Source: Hippophae tibetana
Taxonomy: Eukaryota; Streptophyta; Magnoliopsida; Rosales; Elaeagnaceae
NCBI GenBank assembly: GCA_037013495.1
Contig: CM072809.1
Location: 12,807,001-12,871,000 of the forward strand
Direction: 5' to 3'
Length of the DNA: 64,000 bases
Shown here: in pieces, positions 12,752-27,100 of the stretch
Layout: each line of letters starts with the position of its first letter
Numbering within the stretch: position 1 is the first letter of the stretch
Program-made: the position numbers and the translations under genes
The notes under the pieces: model-generated
What the model saw: the letters and a program-made list of their open reading frames with translations, nothing else
Told to the model about the DNA's origin: nothing
Databases searched by the model: none

Positions 12752-13118
12752 GGATAGTGTCGGTTCTCCACGTCAACCGATGCTATCCACGCAATTAAAA
12801 TTTTTTTTTGTTAATTATTATTTTATTTAGACTTTATATATACTATAGAAATAGAAAAAATAATTACTTTAGAATAATATTTAATTAAATAATTTACACA
12901 AAATTAAATAAAAATATATTGTAGGTACATATATAAATGTAAATATCCAAACAAATAAAAAAAATTATATAATTTTTAAAACGAATTGTCTAAAAAAAGG
13001 AAAAAATATACTATTTTTATCCAACTAAAATTCTAAAGAGTAAAATAAAATAATAATTAATTTTAATCGTATTTAGCTTCCACGTTGGACGTTGTGTCGA
13101 TTTACGTGGAGAATCGAC
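12752..13118. repeat. GC-rich subterminal inverted repeats of the CACTA element
   Basis: GGATAGTGTCGGTT at 12752-12765 pairs with AACCGATGCTATCC at 12775-12788 (12 of 14). GTCGATT at 13096-13102 pairs exactly with AATCGAC at 13112-13118. The two blocks are also inverted copies of each other (ACGTGGAGAATCGACGCTAT near 13105). Such subterminal repeats are the usual transposase-binding sites of CACTA elements. Confidence 0.7.
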
Positions 13119-13229
13119 GCTATCCACATTGGACGTAGCATCGGTTCTACACCGAACCGACTTTAAATTCATTATAAGTCAATTTTTGGAAAAAACCGAC
13201 TTTACACAGCGACTTAAATACCCTAAGAA

Positions 13230-14450
13230 AGATACCAAAGCTTTCAATGCTATTTAGAGAAACATCATTTCCAAAAACACCAAAAATAGTAAAGCATTTA
13301 GTATTGTTTTGGGAGACATCTCATAAAAATGTTCCAATCATTGAAGATGAGAAGGATCGGTATAGAAACCTCAACAATCACAATGATTGAGTCCCTATAA
13401 CTTGGCCAATAAGTCTACCCAAAAACATATTGAAGATATGAAGTTATATATCACAGATAAGAAATTTTTTGTAAGAAATAAATTTAATATCTTAGATGAA
13501 GTTGATTCAATATTTGTTTATAAAGCTTTCCATGCACGATTAATATAAAATTATATCCAAGAATTAATTTAAGTGAATTGAATTATTTTCCATAAAATTT
13601 TAAAAGAGCAATCCATAATTTCATAAGGAAAATTAAAATAGGCGATAAACCTTTTTATCTTAGATTTTTTAGTTTATTAATGGGTTGTAATGAGTAAGAA
13701 TGTATCATTTCCTAACACTTTATTAAGATGGGGATTTCCAATACAAATAGAGAAGTTCACAAACCAAATGCACTTCTAGAAGAGGAATTCAACATATAAG
13801 AACTTTGTGTACTAAGAGGTCAAATGTAATGCCAAATTATTATGAATTCAAGAAGATTGACAATTGTACTGAGATCAAAGTAAATTATTCAACTAGTAAA
13901 TTTATTATCATTTCTCATAACAGTATGACTATGTCAGAAAAAGATGGTGAATTTTTTTCCAAATAGCCAATTTTAATAACAATAACCTAGAAATTGGATA
14001 AGAAATAAGAAAGATATTCTGCTTCTATGCCATGAAATCCACCAAAGACCACGAAGGCATTCTTTGCATCAAAGATCGAGAAGATGAAGATGTGTCATCA
14101 TTAATGTCATCAAAAGGATTGTCGACAGAAAATGACAAAGAAGAATAAAGAAAGGAACCATTGACAAAAGATGATAAATAAAATAAAGATGTAGACCCCC
14201 CACATCTTAGTCGTCATCATGTACCAAAGAAAAAAGAAGTGATTATTATTTAAAGCAAAAAAGCAAACAAATTATTAAAGTAAGAGTAAAATAATAATTC
14301 TAATTTTGTAAATATGGATTATTTGTGCTATAGAAGGAAACCTTGTGCTCATTTCAAAACACATGAACACAGAAATCTAGAGCTCTTTACTCTGAAAAAC
14401 AAAAACTCTAGCATAGAAATATCTTCTATTTAAAAATTTCAAAATCATTA
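13230..14450 (+). pseudogene. Unidentified decayed coding remnant
   Basis: Less AT-rich than its flanks. On the plus strand several stretches look protein-like but shift frame and carry many stops: LVLFWETSHKNVPIIEDEK near 13290-13360, IEDMKLYITDKKFFVRNKFN near 13430-13490, and an acidic REDEDVSSLMSSK segment near 14080-14120. I do not recognise the family. It could be old retroelement coding sequence; position just outside the CACTA right end gives no further clue. Confidence 0.35.
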
Positions 14451-17400
14451 ATGTTATACCCAGTAAGTATGAGCGGCTAAGAATCCATTCAAGGTTCTTA
14501 GTTGGCTTTAAGTTGTAATAATTATTATCCTATGAATAAAATAGAGTTTTGTTACTCTGTCCTAGTAAGTCAAATATTGGACATAATTTATGTATGGATG
14601 CAAAAGGCTCACTATTGTTAGGAGAGCATTGAGGTTCGAGCAAAGCTAAGGCTTAATAGGTGTAACAAAAGGAAACGAATAAAAGGAAAGACCGTAATTA
14701 ACCCATTAAATTCAGATATAATAATTATAACTTTATACCAGTCTAGAATCTTGAATGTTTAAATATTTGCTTACATCAAGTCATAATACTAACATACAGA
14801 AAAATGAAAAATGTTTTTAAAAATAAATAACAAATTTCAAATAAAATTAAAGATAAAAATTTAATTCTATTAGAAAAATTTGATAAGGGTTATCTCTATC
14901 ATTGAAACAAATATTTTAAAGATGGATTATGAAATTTGTCTTGAAATTTTTAACAGATTTAATAATTTGTTAGACATATGTACAGATTATATTAAAACTA
15001 TCACAAATATCACAAATCATCATGTTTCAAGGATATTAAGAGGTTGTTTTAGTTAAAAATATGTAAGAATAGAGGAAAAAAATTCAACAACTTAATTTTT
15101 TGATATTATTTCTTTGAAGATTATAAATACATAAAAAAAACTTGTTTATATACTACGAATAGAATAAAACAATATGCATTTAACACATATAAATTATCAG
15201 GATAATACTTTATGGATATCAAATAATTAGTACATAAATTAGAATTATTAGATTTAACAAATGAAAAAATAATTTTTAATTTTAAAAGATAATTAATAAA
15301 TTTAGAATTATAAATAAGTAATCAATATAATGAAAAACATAATATACATTATAATTGTAAGGAATATAAAAGAAAATTATATTTATGCTAATAAATAATA
15401 ATTTTTTTAAATAAATTATTGTTTTTCATGAATAGACAAAGATCATTAACTATATCAATATTAACTTGTCGTTACAAATTTAATAACTTATTATCATAAT
15501 CAATGAATAGTATCAAAAATAATAATAGATGTAAAATTAACGCTATTAAGAATTAAGAACACCAATAATACTAATCATAAAATATAAGAGTATTTTAAAT
15601 AATTTTATAAATTTTGAGAATATAAGTTAAATATGTGTTAAATCTCAAAAATATTTGATATATTATTTCAATAACAATGATTGAGAATATCTTATTTAAA
15701 AAAAATGACTTATATGTCGTTATCATTATGTCCCACTAAGGACGGATGAGACAATTATCCAGCTAAGCTAGCTTCTTCGTAAGTTCGTATCTCAACACTC
15801 TTTAAATTTTTTTGTTTTTTTTTATTATTATTATTTTTGAAATCATCACCCTTTGAAAGTTGCGTATTCGGATTCTCATACGAATGACTCATTTGTTACC
15901 TTATAAAAGTAACGTGAATTATACGTCTTACATGGGTGGGCGAGTTGACGAGAGCGTCCTATTTTTGCATGTAATTAGAAAGATAAGGTACGTTATTTTT
16001 ATTTTATTTTATATTTTTAATAAATATATGATATAATATTATAGTATTTAATTTAAATATTATTTTCCTTTATTTATAATACAATTTTAATAAACTTGAA
16101 TTTAAATATATATTTTATTATTTTTTATTAAACTTACATTATAAATTATCATTTATTATATTTTCATTATTTTTATATTTTTATTTGTCTTAAACCTATT
16201 AAAAATAAAAATAAAACTATTTTAATAAGTATCATTCTATTAATATCTCATTTTAATAAAATTAAATGAGATAGGACTATATGAGTTTTAAAAATTAAAG
16301 AATCATCCTATAAATTATATTAATATTTTATCTTAATTTATATATTAATTTTAAAAAAAATTGATACATAAATAAAAATTATAATGAAATATTAATAATT
16401 TTTTCTAACAAAAATGGTGAGTTTAGTCTTCTCATTTTAATAAGTGCATATTATAGTTATAGTAATGTATAGAGTTCATTTTTAACTTATTCACAAGTTT
16501 TTCATAACATTCGTGATTAACATTTTATAAATATATTAAAAATATATTTTTTAACATAATAAATATATATTTTTTAGAGATTTAAAATAAAATTATTTTA
16601 ATAATTGAATCATAAAATTAGAATATTAATTTTTTTCAATTAAAACATTTAAGTACACTGATTTTTTATGAATAATTTAATTCAATTATTTTAAAAATAT
16701 GATACCACAAAAGTAAAGTAGTGCACTTAAATCCCCTGGTTATTTAAATTATTTTTACAATTGCATGTAATAAATAAATTTTTAACATGAATAATCTATT
16801 AAGTAGATTTTTAAAATAAAAAATTTAAAAATAGAAAGAATGAAAGAAAAAATTATAAAAATTGATTATTTTTTGTTTTAGTGTTATTTTTTAAAAATTA
16901 GTGAACTAAATTATTTATAAAATAACTAGTAAAACTAAATATTCTAACTATAATAATAATAATTAGTGAATTGTTGTTATATTTGTTCAAAATTAAGAAA
17001 ATAAATAGTAAAATGTAACAGTCATAGTGCATATATTTAGCAAGAACATACATTGTTGGTTCATAAGTAAAATATCTACCACTTCTTTAGTACCTTGTAC
17101 ATACATAAATTGTAAAAGAGATGGTAATAGAAAAATATCTACAATTTCTTTAGTAAAATAAGTAATTGTAAAGTGACCTAATTTTACACTTAAATTTTAT
17201 ATTTAAATTAATTAAGATTTAACATATAATTAAATAAATTTTAAAAATAAAAAAAACATTAATTATTTTTAAAAAAATTTAGCCACAATTATATATAAAT
17301 TTATGTAAACGTATCATTACTCTTACGAAAATATATGGATTCGTCGGTTATACTAGAATTTTGCGTATGCATAAGACACCACAATCCCCAAAAAGCAGGG

Positions 17401-19400
17401 GACATGGGCCTTTGATACTTATGGTTCTCGAAGAAATGCTAATCTCTTTTTGGTTTTTGGTTTTTGGTTTTCTAGTAACCGATGGAATATTGACTTTGGT
17501 TTTTGGAATCTATCTAAGAACAAATTAAGTTGGCTTCTTCTCAATTGATAGACACCAGTCGTGATAATGATAATTTAAACTTTAAAACTTTATTTGAGGA
17601 TATCACAATCGAAAATAAAAGCGTGGATGGGAGCATTTTTTTTTTGTCAAATACATAGAACAGAGAAGATAAATATTTTCACAAATAAACATTATTATTA
17701 TATTTTTAAATATTTTAATCATTTTTATAGATTTAATTTATTTTTTAGATATTTATCTTTAAAAAAAACTTAAGTATAATCGATTTAAAATCTTAATAGT
17801 AAGAATAAAAAATATTTAAAAAAAAATCATAAAAAGTAGACAAAATGAAGGTGAAAAAGAGTGAATATAAGGATCAAATAATAATAAAAGAAAATTGTAC
17901 AAATTATTCAAAATATAACAGTTAAAATATGTCAATTTAAAATAAGATGATAAATGTATTCTATTTATAAAAATAAAATGATAACAAGTGTATTTTTTTT
18001 ATTTAAAATCATCATTGCTAATATTATATCTCATTAACTATCAGTTTCATAATATATTACTAAACAAAAATCCAAGCCTATATATGCATATTTATAAACT
18101 TGTATATGCATCAAATATTAAAATATCATTATCATAACAGTCTAAGTTTGATTGTTTTAAATATTGTCATTATGGGCCAACGATTTTCCCTTGTTTAAGC
18201 TTTTATCTACTATCTTTAATCTTTGTCATAATTGGCAATTACTATTGTCAAATTCTCAACCAATACCATCAACAACGGGATATTTTATAGAAATTTTCAT
18301 GAGCAAAAATAGACATGTAGCTACACACCATTAAGTCCTAGTTGTTGCAAATACTCAAGTCTCGACTCAAATATGTCACTCTCGCCTTCGTTGATTGATG
18401 GCCATCAACATTGACAAGCCTAATCTTTAGTTTCATCTGTGATCAAAGTTCTCCTTCTTCATCTCTTATTCTCGCATGTCATTATCAGTTTGAAGATCGT
18501 TACGATTAAATTTATAGTTAAGTTATGTCGAAGTTAGAAGGAATCAGAGGCACAAGATGGTAGAAAGAGATATTTATGATTGATTGATTGTATTATATTC
18601 GAGAGGCACAAGATCTTTTTCTTGAAATGAAATTACAAAATTGGTGATATGTAATAACAATATTTGAAAATAAAAAAAGAGAAATTGTGTGTTATAATTT
18701 GAAGTTAAAGGTAAAGTAGGCGTGATCTCAACACCATTTTAGATCTTCCTCTTCCAGTGAGTTAGGTTAGGTTTTTCACATTTCGCTACTCTTTGATGTT
18801 CATTGTTGCTAGTATGCTTTCATCTTTGATGTTCACTATTATTTGTGAAATTTCTCATCATTAGTGATTGCTTGATCTCTTTTTTGCTACTCATTGTTAT
18901 GTTGAGTCTCTTTTCTATATGTGAGATTCGTTTTTATTAACCTATCGAATATGTGTTTTTCTCTTTGAAATAGTTCTTTGTTTATGAATATAGTTAAGAG
19001 GTTTTGCTCTTTGGCTCTCGTATTATCAAAAATTGGTCCTAATTGGGTAGATTTGTTTTGATTCCTTCATTAGTGTGTTTTGATTCGCTATTACCTCATC
19101 AATGATCTTTTACTTGTTAGTCTCTTGCTCTCTATTTTGTTGCAGCATGATAGTTATTAGTTTGAATACACAAGGTATTAGTTCGATTGATTTTGTGAAT
19201 GCATTGTTTGATGCTTAACAGTTGTATTATCTTGATGTTTTGTTTTACTTGCTAATATTGCAAGTAAATTTAAAGAGGATTCTTTTTGTTCAATAATCTA
19301 GAAAATAAGATGTTTGAAAGAGAAAAAATATTCAATCATTAACGGATGGAAGTAAAATTCTTATTATGCTCCAAAAAAACATAATTAAAGCATCTTATAG
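14451..19400. other. AT-rich intergenic spacer
   Basis: No supported gene on either strand. A TTTTTGG pentamer-like run lies at about 17447-17472. A mid-GC stretch at 15740-15980 and another at 18350-19250 show no coding pattern I can name. Confidence 0.55.
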
Positions 19401-19404
19401 CTTA

Positions 19405-19830
19405 TTTGTGATATGTTCAAAGAAAATAAATAATTGAACAGTTAGCGCGTTATATATAGACATTATTGTTTTGGATGTATTCATGAAAATTTTCAGAATA
19501 AAACAAGTCTTTTTGAATGTGTTAAAGAAGTTGACATGTCATATAATTACAAAGTTGTGTTTGATCTCCATTTTAATAGTGCATATTTACTAGATAATGA
19601 AAAGTATTTATATTCTTGTGATTCAAAGAAAGTAACTAGTTGTACAGCTAAAGCTTTATATAGACATTATTGTTTTGTATGTATTTATGAATTTTTTTAG
19701 AGTAAAATAAGTATTTTTGAATGTGTTGAATAAGTTGTCATGTCACATAATTACAAAAATTTATTTTATCTATGTTTTAAAAGTGCATATATCTACTAGA
19801 TGATGAAAACTAATTATATTCTTGTGTAAT
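19405..19830. repeat. Imperfect tandem duplication, period about 204 bp
   Basis: TATATAGACATTATTGTTTT occurs at 19453 and again at 19657. The similarity extends in both directions (for example GACATGTCATATAATTACAA against GTCATGTCACATAATTACAA), so two complete but diverged copies lie side by side. Non-coding. Confidence 0.8.
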
Positions 19831-20930
19831 AGAGGTTAAAACAAATTCTTAACTCTATTTGACTTTAATCTAAATTGTTTATGTCATTAGCTTATGTTTA
19901 TAATTTTTTTTCATATTAACAATATAAATGTAGATATACTTTTAATTTTATAGGTTGTATGTTAAGATATGAATTTTTTTTAGAGAAAAGAATTCGTTGT
20001 AATGTCATTTCTCTTCATATTTATGGTTTTTATGGGGTGAATATTATTTTCTATTCATTTTGTTCCAAAGTTATTATTTTATAGCTTGTAATGATCAATG
20101 TTAGACACAAAGAATTGTTTTCCTTATAGGGAAGATAACATTAATTAAAAGGAAAAAATTATCATTAATATTGAGTTTTTTTAGTATAGAATTATTAATA
20201 TTGAGTTGAGTGATATATATTTTACATACCATATTTACAACTAGACCTAAAATCAGGAACAAAAAGTTCAAGTTTTTTTTAAGCATTAGTATTATAGCGT
20301 ATTTATTGGTCAATTTGTAATTTTTTTAAATGATTATATGCTAAAGTATAATAGAAACATATATATCAATTAATATTTATATATAAAGAATAAATCACAA
20401 ATTAATACTCATGTTAGCACTTAAACTTGTATTGAGTGGATCCATGTAGATGACAGTAGTTAAAATGATGAAATTGTTTGGATTGACGTACTCTTTTTAC
20501 ATTTTAAGTTCAAAGACATATTTGAAAAATATGATATTTTTATATAAAATGGATTAATTTAATTTTATTACCTTTTATAAATTTTATTATTATAAAAATA
20601 AGTATATTTAATTATATAATTATTAAAAATGAGAATTTTAATTTTATAATTATTTAAAATTATGTACTTTAATCTCAAAATTAAAGTATATTTTTTACAT
20701 TAAAATATTTTTATTTTTATAAATTAAGATATTAAATCAATTCATTCATAATAATAAAATTAAATATATAAATTTCAGGTATGATACATGTAACCTTTAT
20801 GTCTACTTGAAACTAGTAAATAGTTCAGGGACAAAAAGTTTCATTTGAAAAAAAAAGAGGAAAAAAAATCATTACTGGTTCATGAATCATGATATTAAAG
20901 CAAAAGAAGAAAGAAGCCCATTTGAAATAA

Positions 20931-20974
20931 ATGGTGCTCTAGCCCAATTAGTGGTGCTCTAGCCCAATTAGTGG
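20931..20974. repeat. 20-bp tandem duplication upstream of the MCTS1 gene
   Basis: GTGCTCTAGCCCAATTAGTG is present twice in direct tandem, about 200 bp before the MCTS1-like start codon. It may lie in the promoter or 5' leader. Confidence 0.8.
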
Positions 20975-21161
20975 CTTCATACGAACGCTGACTACTGGCT
21001 ACGGAGTACACACTACCCGTACACCGCATAAACCATTGTTTTCATGTTTTTACGGATCATCAAATCATAAACCTCCGAAGCTTCGAGTTCAGACAGGCAT
21101 TGAAGTGGTTTTGTTCACTTGTTTTTGTAAAGATCTTTTTAGGTTATTCTCTACAGCCATA

Positions 21162-24100
21162 ATGTTCAAGAAGTAAGTATTCTTTTTTAATCTACAGATT
21201 TTACTGTATTTAATCCCTGTGTTTACTTTATGCTTTTTTATTCTCTATTTTTCTTCGCGAATATTGAAAAACATTTCTGGGTTTGATTTGTATTGGCCAT
21301 TTAAGAAGGATGTATTTATTTATTTTTTTGGTTTTCACCGCTTTAGAATCGTCGTTTTTCTCATTTTTCTTGATTTGCTTCTGTACGAAATTAATTTTGA
21401 TTTCATTTGATTTTCTTGATTGGATGAATTTTCAATTTGCAATCAATTGGAAATTTGATTGCAGCTTTCATTTATGTTGCTGAGAATAGTATATAGTGAG
21501 CATTTGCAGGTTGCTGTTACCAAATTGTCGTTAATGTTTCACGTACTACGATGTTTTCCCATATGAGGAGTGAATTTCACTATACTTGGGGGGAATAGAT
21601 AAGCACGGCAAGAAATTTATTTTTATAAAATATAACCGGGAGTGCGGGGATACACAGACCAAACCTTTATCCCTCTTGGTAATTAGGGCTTTATTTTACT
21701 TCCTAATAAGAGGTGTGATTGTTGTGCCCTTAAGAGAAGCATTTGCAGAAATATGTTTTTCATTTGAGTAATATGAGATTATGTTCTTGATGGTAATGCT
21801 GAGTTTCAGCTGAGGCTTCATGACTAAAGTACTTTTTTCAAATGGTGTTGCTGCAAGAATTTTTTTTTTGTTTTTTTGGAATATTGTATAAGATGACCCC
21901 TTCAAGGGGTGCTTTCATTTTTGACTCCTCATAGTCATATATTTTGAACACGTCAGTTTTTTTTCGTAGATGCATTCAAAAGCATATAGTTTGCCCGAGC
22001 TCTTGCAAATTATGGCAACGGATGACAATTGAAGCACCGACAAACTATGCTATGCCTCTAAGAAAGTTTTGAACCATGGATACTACTATTGAACATGTGT
22101 TCCAATGTGCTTCATTTTTCATTTGAAGTTTGTACACATGTTATTTCAGTTTTGATTATAAATGGAGTAGGGGGTCAAAAATGGAAAGGAATGTACTGGG
22201 GTCGAAAAGGAATTTTCTTTTCTTTTCCTGGAAGAGATATTTGAGGATTCGTTATTGAAGCCAAGGGAGATAATCATTTTTGCATTGTCACATATCTGTT
22301 ATAGGAGAGATGGAATGGAGAAAAGGATGGATAGTCTCTGTTGTGAATGAGATAAGTTCTTTCAGACAGTTTAGTTTTGCAATTTTCGTCCCCAAATGAT
22401 CATATGAAATATTGAAAACTAGGTGGTCTTACTAGTTGCTTTGACATTTTCAATCAATGTTGATTGTATGGCCTGATGTCTATCTTGTTTCAATCACTTT
22501 TCTGTGGTTTATATGTTGTTTATTGTTCACTGCTGGTGTATACATGTAATACTTTCTATTTGTCATTCATTAATTACTTGTTAAAACATTACGTCATAGG
22601 TTTTCCTCTGAAGAAGTTTCTGGACAGAACCAAGTTAAGGCATCTGTCCAACGCAAAATACGGCAGAGTATCGCAGATGAGGTACATCTTATTTGCTTAT
22701 GTATTCCATCACCAGTTTTTTGGTTTTCTTTTTTGTGTATTAACATAATATAAACATTAACTTCAGTACCCTGGACTTGAACCTGTTTTAGATGATTTGC
22801 TTCCAAAGAAATCACCTCTGATTGTAGCTAAATGGTCAGTTACAATTATTGCTCCTGCTTCTATAATTTACTTGCATCTCACTCATATATCTGACATTTT
22901 CTTTTGTTTTATCTTTACAGTCCCAACCATTTGAATTTGGTCCTGGTGAACAATGTTCCACTATTTTTCAACATTCGTGATGGGCCATATATGCCTACCC
23001 TAAGACTCCTACATCAATGTACGCCATTCTTAATGGGCTATTTATTTGTAATCAAATCTTGCAAGGAATCACTTTCTGTTCCATTGTTTGGTGATTTTCG
23101 TCATTTGCTTTATACTGTGATGTTTCCTGTGAAGTGATATAGTCTACTGACTCTAGTGCGGTGAGGCAAATGGTGAGGATGGATATAGAACTTCTAGGAT
23201 TTTAGCAAAAGCATTTATTAGATTATTAAAAATAATAGTAACAATTTGCACATATTCTGAGATTATGAACACAAAGGAGTTGCTTATGAGTCAAAACTTG
23301 CTTGGGAGAAGAAATTGATTTAAATTTCACACAATGCCTCCTCTGCAATTTTCTAACTTCATCCTATCCTTCATTATCTTTCTCAGCATCTTATCTTAAA
23401 CATTCAGATTTTGTTTGCTTCTCAAAATTTAGCACTCAAACTTTTAAGACATACAGATGGTTAGGAAACATAGATGCTTTCTGTGATTTGTCAAAGCTTG
23501 GTCTTTTTAAATGTTTAAACTCCTTTGGATTTATATAAGAAATAAGTTTTGTAAACATGCCCTGGATAAAAATAGAATTTTGAAATTTGCCACATATTTA
23601 CAAGTTTATTTATTTGGATGAAAGTGGAAAAGAAGAAAGTGGGATATGCAACATAAACTACCGTTGAATTCCCTGTTGGGGATCTTTTATATTTTTAAGT
23701 CTGATATGCAACTCTAATATGTAATTACTTTTAAGTTTCTTCTTATCTTACATGGAAGTTTTCCTTGTGCAATACAAACCCCAGACTATTTAGGCTCCCC
23801 TGCTCTTCCATTACAGATCCAAATATAATGAAAAAATTCCAAGTAGATAGGGGTGCAATAAAATTTGTCCTTGCTGGCGCAAACATTATGTGCCCTGGTC
23901 TTACATCACCTGGTGGTGCTTTGGATGATGAAGTGGAGGCGGAAACCCCTGTGGTATGCACTTGTACTTCTTGCTAGTTTCTCCTAATCCTACCATATCA
24001 AAATTGTGTTTAGACACCGGTGTTTAATTATCATTTGTCCGGTAGTTTTTCTGATTATGTAAAACTGAATGTTCTTAGGCTATAATGGCTGAAGGAAAGC

Positions 24101-27100
24101 AGCATGCCCTTGCAATTGGCTATACAAAAATGTCAGCAAAAGATATGTAAGTTAAATCTGAACTCCTATTTTCACTTGTCTGGTGTTTATGAACACAGCT
24201 GTGGAAACCATAGCAATTAGTTGATGAAGCACCAAGCCTAGTAAAGGCAAAAAACAGATTTATATCATTAAACTGTAGTGGATTTTAATTTTTCATCTCT
24301 ATTTTATATGTACTAATCAAAAATACGTGTTTTGCACGTGAAAACTTATATAAAAAATTCAAATAAAAAATAAAAAAGAAAATAAAACTACAATTTTTAA
24401 TAATATTACCAAAGCATAATGGAAAAGTAAATAAAAAATTTCATAAAGCAATAAGTTATTCACGCTCATAGGTAAAAGATACATCTTTTTATATAAAATT
24501 GTGACGTTAGAAGATACACTGTAGGAAATATTTATTTATGGTAAAGTTAACATTGGCACTGAAATTTTAATATCAAAGGATGCTTCTCATAATTACAAAA
24601 AATTTCTTTCGTAAAATTATGTGTTATGATTGTTCGGATTTGCCATATGCTCATAGTATAGATGATCTTCACTTAGTTGCAAGATTATTGTTAGTTTAAA
24701 ATTAATAGTAAAAATGAATAATTTTGAAACCATTTGAAGGATAATAGTAAAATGTATGAATTTTTCAATTGAGTTATTATAAAATAATATAAAAAAGGTC
24801 ATGATTGATGTTCCAATTTTTTTTAAATTTCAATGTTTTTGAATATTACACCATAAGTGTAGTGTCAAATGTATATTTTTATCCAATTAAAATCAAAACT
24901 TAAAATTATGTAAATTAAGTTGTAACAAGACTAAATAACACAACTTAATATATATGCTGACGGATAAAAAAAAATGTAAGAAATTAAACAACATAAATTA
25001 TATAATAAACTTGAAAAAATTGAAGTTAAAGAAAAATAGATTAAATTAATATTACATAGTATAAATAACAATGAATATTTATATAATTATATGTGATGTA
25101 ACACGAAATTGTTAAATTGTATACGAGATAAAATGCATTATTTTGAAGAAAAGGTTAAGAAAACTAAACTAATAAAATTTAAGAAAAACAATAAAATTAC
25201 ATCTTTAAAACTTGTAACCACAAAAAAAATCCTTTATGTCTAGTTTGTATATTTTTATTGTTAAAAGAAATATTACCCATTATTTTACATTTAATGTTAT
25301 TTAATTGAACGTCGTTTAATTTGAAATACAATCATTTAAATTTGTTCAATGTTGAACTCTATCTAATTAAACCCGTTCAATAATGTTATTTTTATTATTA
25401 TATATAAGTTTTAGGTATTATTTGATATAATTTCTTTAAAATTTATGAGAATATGTTAAACATTTATTACTCCACTAAAGTTCGGTTAATAAAAATTATA
25501 TATTGTAGAATAAAAATAAAAAAATATATGAGGAATGTAAATAAATAAGTAGTAAAACAAAATAAAAATAAAAATAATATTCACATAATAAACTTGAGAG
25601 GGGACACTGATATGTATTTAAAAATAACCATGAATAGTTTTGCCTAATTGCCACCAATTTAACACATTACCATTTTAATCCAATTAATATGTGGAAAATA
25701 AAGAAGTAAAAAGTCATAATCTCCATTAACAAATTAAAAGAGTTCAGTCTTCTCCAATAAAATTATCATTAATTAGTTTTTATTATGAAGTTACAATAAT
25801 TCAAATCCAAGCAAATATTACAAGATCTGAATATCTCATTAGGAAAAACAAAAATGGCAAAATATCATGAAGTTGAAACCCCCAATTATTCAATACACAA
25901 TAGCATCACTTGACTAAGCCTACGAAGCATAATAGTAAAACTTTATCAACCAAATTCAGTATTAAAGAATTTTTGAAAACATTTACAAATTGTATGCGAG
26001 GACCAAGTACAAGAGAGAGAATCTATGTAATTTTCTTTTAGAGATCATATTTAGTGTCTTTAAGTGAACCTATTATAAACCACTATAAAATAAATAAATA
26101 ATCTAAAATATGAAGGGCCAAACTCTAGCTACTACATGCAAGAATGAAGGCACAAACTCTGATAAATTATACAAGAAATAAGGTTATTGTGTAAATTTTA
26201 AGCCTCACATCCTCCAACAAATTTAACAAATTACTTGGTAGTGGGTTTCAATATGAATAAAAGAAATAAAATATAAAAAAAAAATTAACAAGGAAACTTC
26301 ATAGCTCTTTAATTTTGATGTTTTATCAATTTGCTTCACCGAATTGAACTGAATCCTATAAACACAAAATCTACAATATTGAAAAAGGAAAAAAGAAAAT
26401 GAAAAGGGCAAAAAGAAAAAGAAAAATGAATGTGAACAAATAATTGCAGCCTATAAATCTCGTTGTTGTAACCATGTCATGTTATGTCAATTTATGTACC
26501 GCCTCCTGTAGTAACTCATAATCTGTTAACAAATATCCCATCCCAGCTGCCAAAGTATACTTGTAGACCATATAAAATTTGAGTATTGTAACATGCTTTG
26601 AGAATAAGATCCATTGCTATTGCTAATTAACAAAGACAGGATCAAGAAGCCTCATATATATGCATGCTATTGCTTCATGTACGAAATAAATAAATAAAAT
26701 TTACCATCCCAAAACTTAGCATTGCAAACGTTATGAATAAGTGAAATTAATGCCTATTATTTAGCTAGCCATTTCTATCATTCATAATTCTTTAATGGCC
26801 ACACCAACCACTTGACATTGATATATCAACACTATTATGTTACTGTTACCTTTCTTTTTTTTTTTAAAAAAGTAATCATGCTATTGAGTTATTCATACTT
26901 GATATAAGAACATAAACATAATATTCATTTTACGGAGAAGAAATGAAAAAATGGTTACAATTTAATTTGAACAAACTCATTTAATTAAGAGTGAGAATTG
27001 AGAAAGAATAAAATAATTTTTTGTAAAATTAAAAAAATGACACAATAACTTAGATATTGTCTATGCACAGATAAATTTATTAACCAATAAATCTAACCAA

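Larger units (their letters stand above)
7988..13220 (-). mobile_element. Decayed CACTA (En/Spm) DNA transposon, approximate limits
   Basis: The interior, read on the minus strand, carries in order a plant En/Spm-type transposase region, a DUF8039-like region and a Ulp1-like protease, which is the usual coding layout of plant CACTA elements. The left edge starts with ACTACAAAAATAGG, close to the family's CACTACAA terminus. Both ends share subterminal motifs built on AAGTCGGTT and AATTGACTT: about 8017-8036 on the left and about 13165-13210 inverted on the right. The right terminus itself is not a clean CACTA end and no 3-bp target duplication was seen, so limits are approximate. In-frame stops show that the copy is dead. 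Confidence 0.7.

Noticed and set aside
12525..12776. Minus-strand 83-codon frame at the CACTA 5' region
   Set aside because: It runs through tandem repeat and subterminal repeat; no transposase resemblance.
15740..15980. Possible tRNA or SINE in a mid-GC segment
   Set aside because: No cloverleaf, no B-box GGTTCGAATCC-type sequence and no terminal features could be found.
23765..23977. Open frame containing the PUA core read without splicing
   Set aside because: The start lies in intron 4; the true exon is 23817-23953, defined by splice sites and phase.
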